Shown: piece by piece, positions 63,191 to 64,000 of the stretch
How positions within the stretch are numbered: position 1 is the first letter of the stretch
Layout of the letters: every line of letters begins with the position of its first letter
Source of the DNA: Viscum album
Lineage: Eukaryota > Streptophyta > Magnoliopsida > Santalales > Viscaceae
Direction of reading: 5' to 3'
Length of the DNA: 64,000 bases
Assembly (NCBI GenBank): GCA_963277665.1
Contig: OY728136.1
Coordinates: forward strand, 1,978,974,576 to 1,979,038,575
Translations under genes and position numbers: made by a program
The notes under the pieces: generated by a model
What the model was told of the DNA's origin: nothing
Databases searched by the model: none
What the model saw: the letters and a program-made list of their open reading frames with translations, nothing else

Positions 63191-63690
63191 CCTTTTCTAC
63201 CTCACATGTTTAAGGTGTCTACTTGACATGTCTAGGGTATCCTCCTGAAATGTCCAGTTGTCTTCATGTTATCAAAGTATTCACATCATAAGGATACCTC
63301 AAGAAAGAGAATACTTGTTTATGGGTCTTCACATGATCAATGTTCAGATGTCCAAGGTTATTTGTGTGATAAATGAGGACATGTTAGAGGTATTTCACAT
63401 GAAAATTATGACATATCCTAGTTTCTTTTCATGATCAAAGCTGACACATCCAACTTTCTTTTCATGGATAAAGATGGAATTTCCTGGGTTTTAGATGATT
63501 AATTATAACATGTCCAAGGTGCTTTGTGTAATCAAATATTTCATTTCTAGGCTTCTTCATATGATTGAAGATAAAATTTCCAATTTGGTTCATGTGATTG
63601 AAGTTGACATGTCTAGGGCCTTTCATGTGATCAAGGATGAAATGTCTACGTAATTTTATGTGATAAATGATGACATGACCTAGGATACAT
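63190..63690 (+). repeat. 33-bp minisatellite
   Basis: Clear from 63331 to 63685 as about eleven units of 32-33 bp, such as atgtgattgaagttgacatg followed by tctagggcctttc, and atgtgatcaaggatgaaatg followed by tctacgtaatttt. Degenerate earlier copies extend to about 63190 (gacatgtctagggtatcctc). The period is close to a multiple of three, so a minus-strand frame (63462-63779) encodes an 11-residue periodic peptide with recurrent NHM/HMK and N-x-I/F-NH. I regard it as a by-product of the repeat and not as a gene. Confidence 0.85.
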
Positions 63691-64000
63691 GATTTAAATG
63701 TGAGAATAGTAATGATTCCTGAAATATGTAATCTTAAGAGAGTCACATGATGGTGTCTCACATACATTTCTAGGACCACACACTTGATAAAAGGAATATA
63801 TCCATGGGTAAAAGTTATTTGTCCAAGGGGATCATACCATGACTACATGAAAAATGATTTTCATGTTAGGAGGTGCTTATTACTGAAGGTTCATGTCAAG
63901 GGTGCATATCATATTATTTGAATAGAATAATGTGTTCATCTCAATAGGTTCACATATATATTGAGGTCACATATCAACGAGTGTTCTTTTAATAAGGGTG

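Noticed and set aside
63462..63779. 105-codon ORF with His/Lys/Asn periodicity
   Set aside because: It arises from the 33-bp minisatellite read in frame; no start context or homology supports a gene.
1..64000. tRNA, rRNA, snoRNA or host protein-coding genes
   Set aside because: No cloverleaf with conserved A/B boxes, no rRNA-like stretch, and no ORF with non-transposon motifs was seen. Spliced host exons shorter than about 60 codons could be missed by eye.

Overview
This is plant nuclear DNA made almost entirely of old, nested LTR retrotransposons. I found no intact host gene, rRNA, tRNA or CRISPR array. The sequence is very AT-rich. Its coding remnants are plant Ty3/gypsy (gag, aspartic protease, RT, RNase H, integrase, LTRs opening TGTAACA) and Ty1/copia of the Sirevirus/SIRE type (gag, protease, integrase, RT, RNase H, then an extra 3' ORF region). 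Together these suggest an intergenic block of a large, repeat-rich flowering-plant genome. The species cannot be told. All coordinates of diverged elements come from reading by eye and are approximate unless a target-site duplication (TSD) or LTR end is given.

Layout. 1-4238: 3' part of a plus-strand gypsy element (A), gag to integrase, ending in a polypurine tract, followed by its long 3' LTR from 4239. About 7450-12262: a badly decayed minus-strand copia element (copia-4) with RT and RNase H remnants. 12263-32274: element D, probably minus strand, with two ~2.9-kb LTRs around a 2.3-kb non-coding interior (LARD-like). Its right LTR is split by copia-1. 18528-30358: copia-1, minus strand, an almost complete SIRE-like element with 1.6-kb LTRs, a perfect 5-bp TSD (atata) and remnants of all genes.

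32288-39278: gypsy element C, plus strand, with its 5' LTR, primer-binding site, decayed gag-pol and the first 340 bp of the 3' LTR. The rest of that 3' LTR reappears at about 58740-61474. The intervening ~19 kb is inserted material: copia-2 (39279-49878, minus, SIRE-like), a complete 3.7-kb LTR of the A family standing alone (49879-53611), and part of a third minus-strand copia element (copia-3, 53612 to about 58700). 61475-64000 holds no recognisable gene but contains a 33-bp minisatellite.

Relative order of events. C is older than copia-2, which split its 3' LTR. Copia-2 is older than the solo LTR that cuts its right LTR. D is older than copia-1. No element looks able to move on its own, because every pol is broken by stops and frameshifts and several catalytic residues are gone. 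Stops often stand where Trp, Gln or Arg codons are expected, and CpG is scarce. Both fit long-term decay of methylated cytosines.
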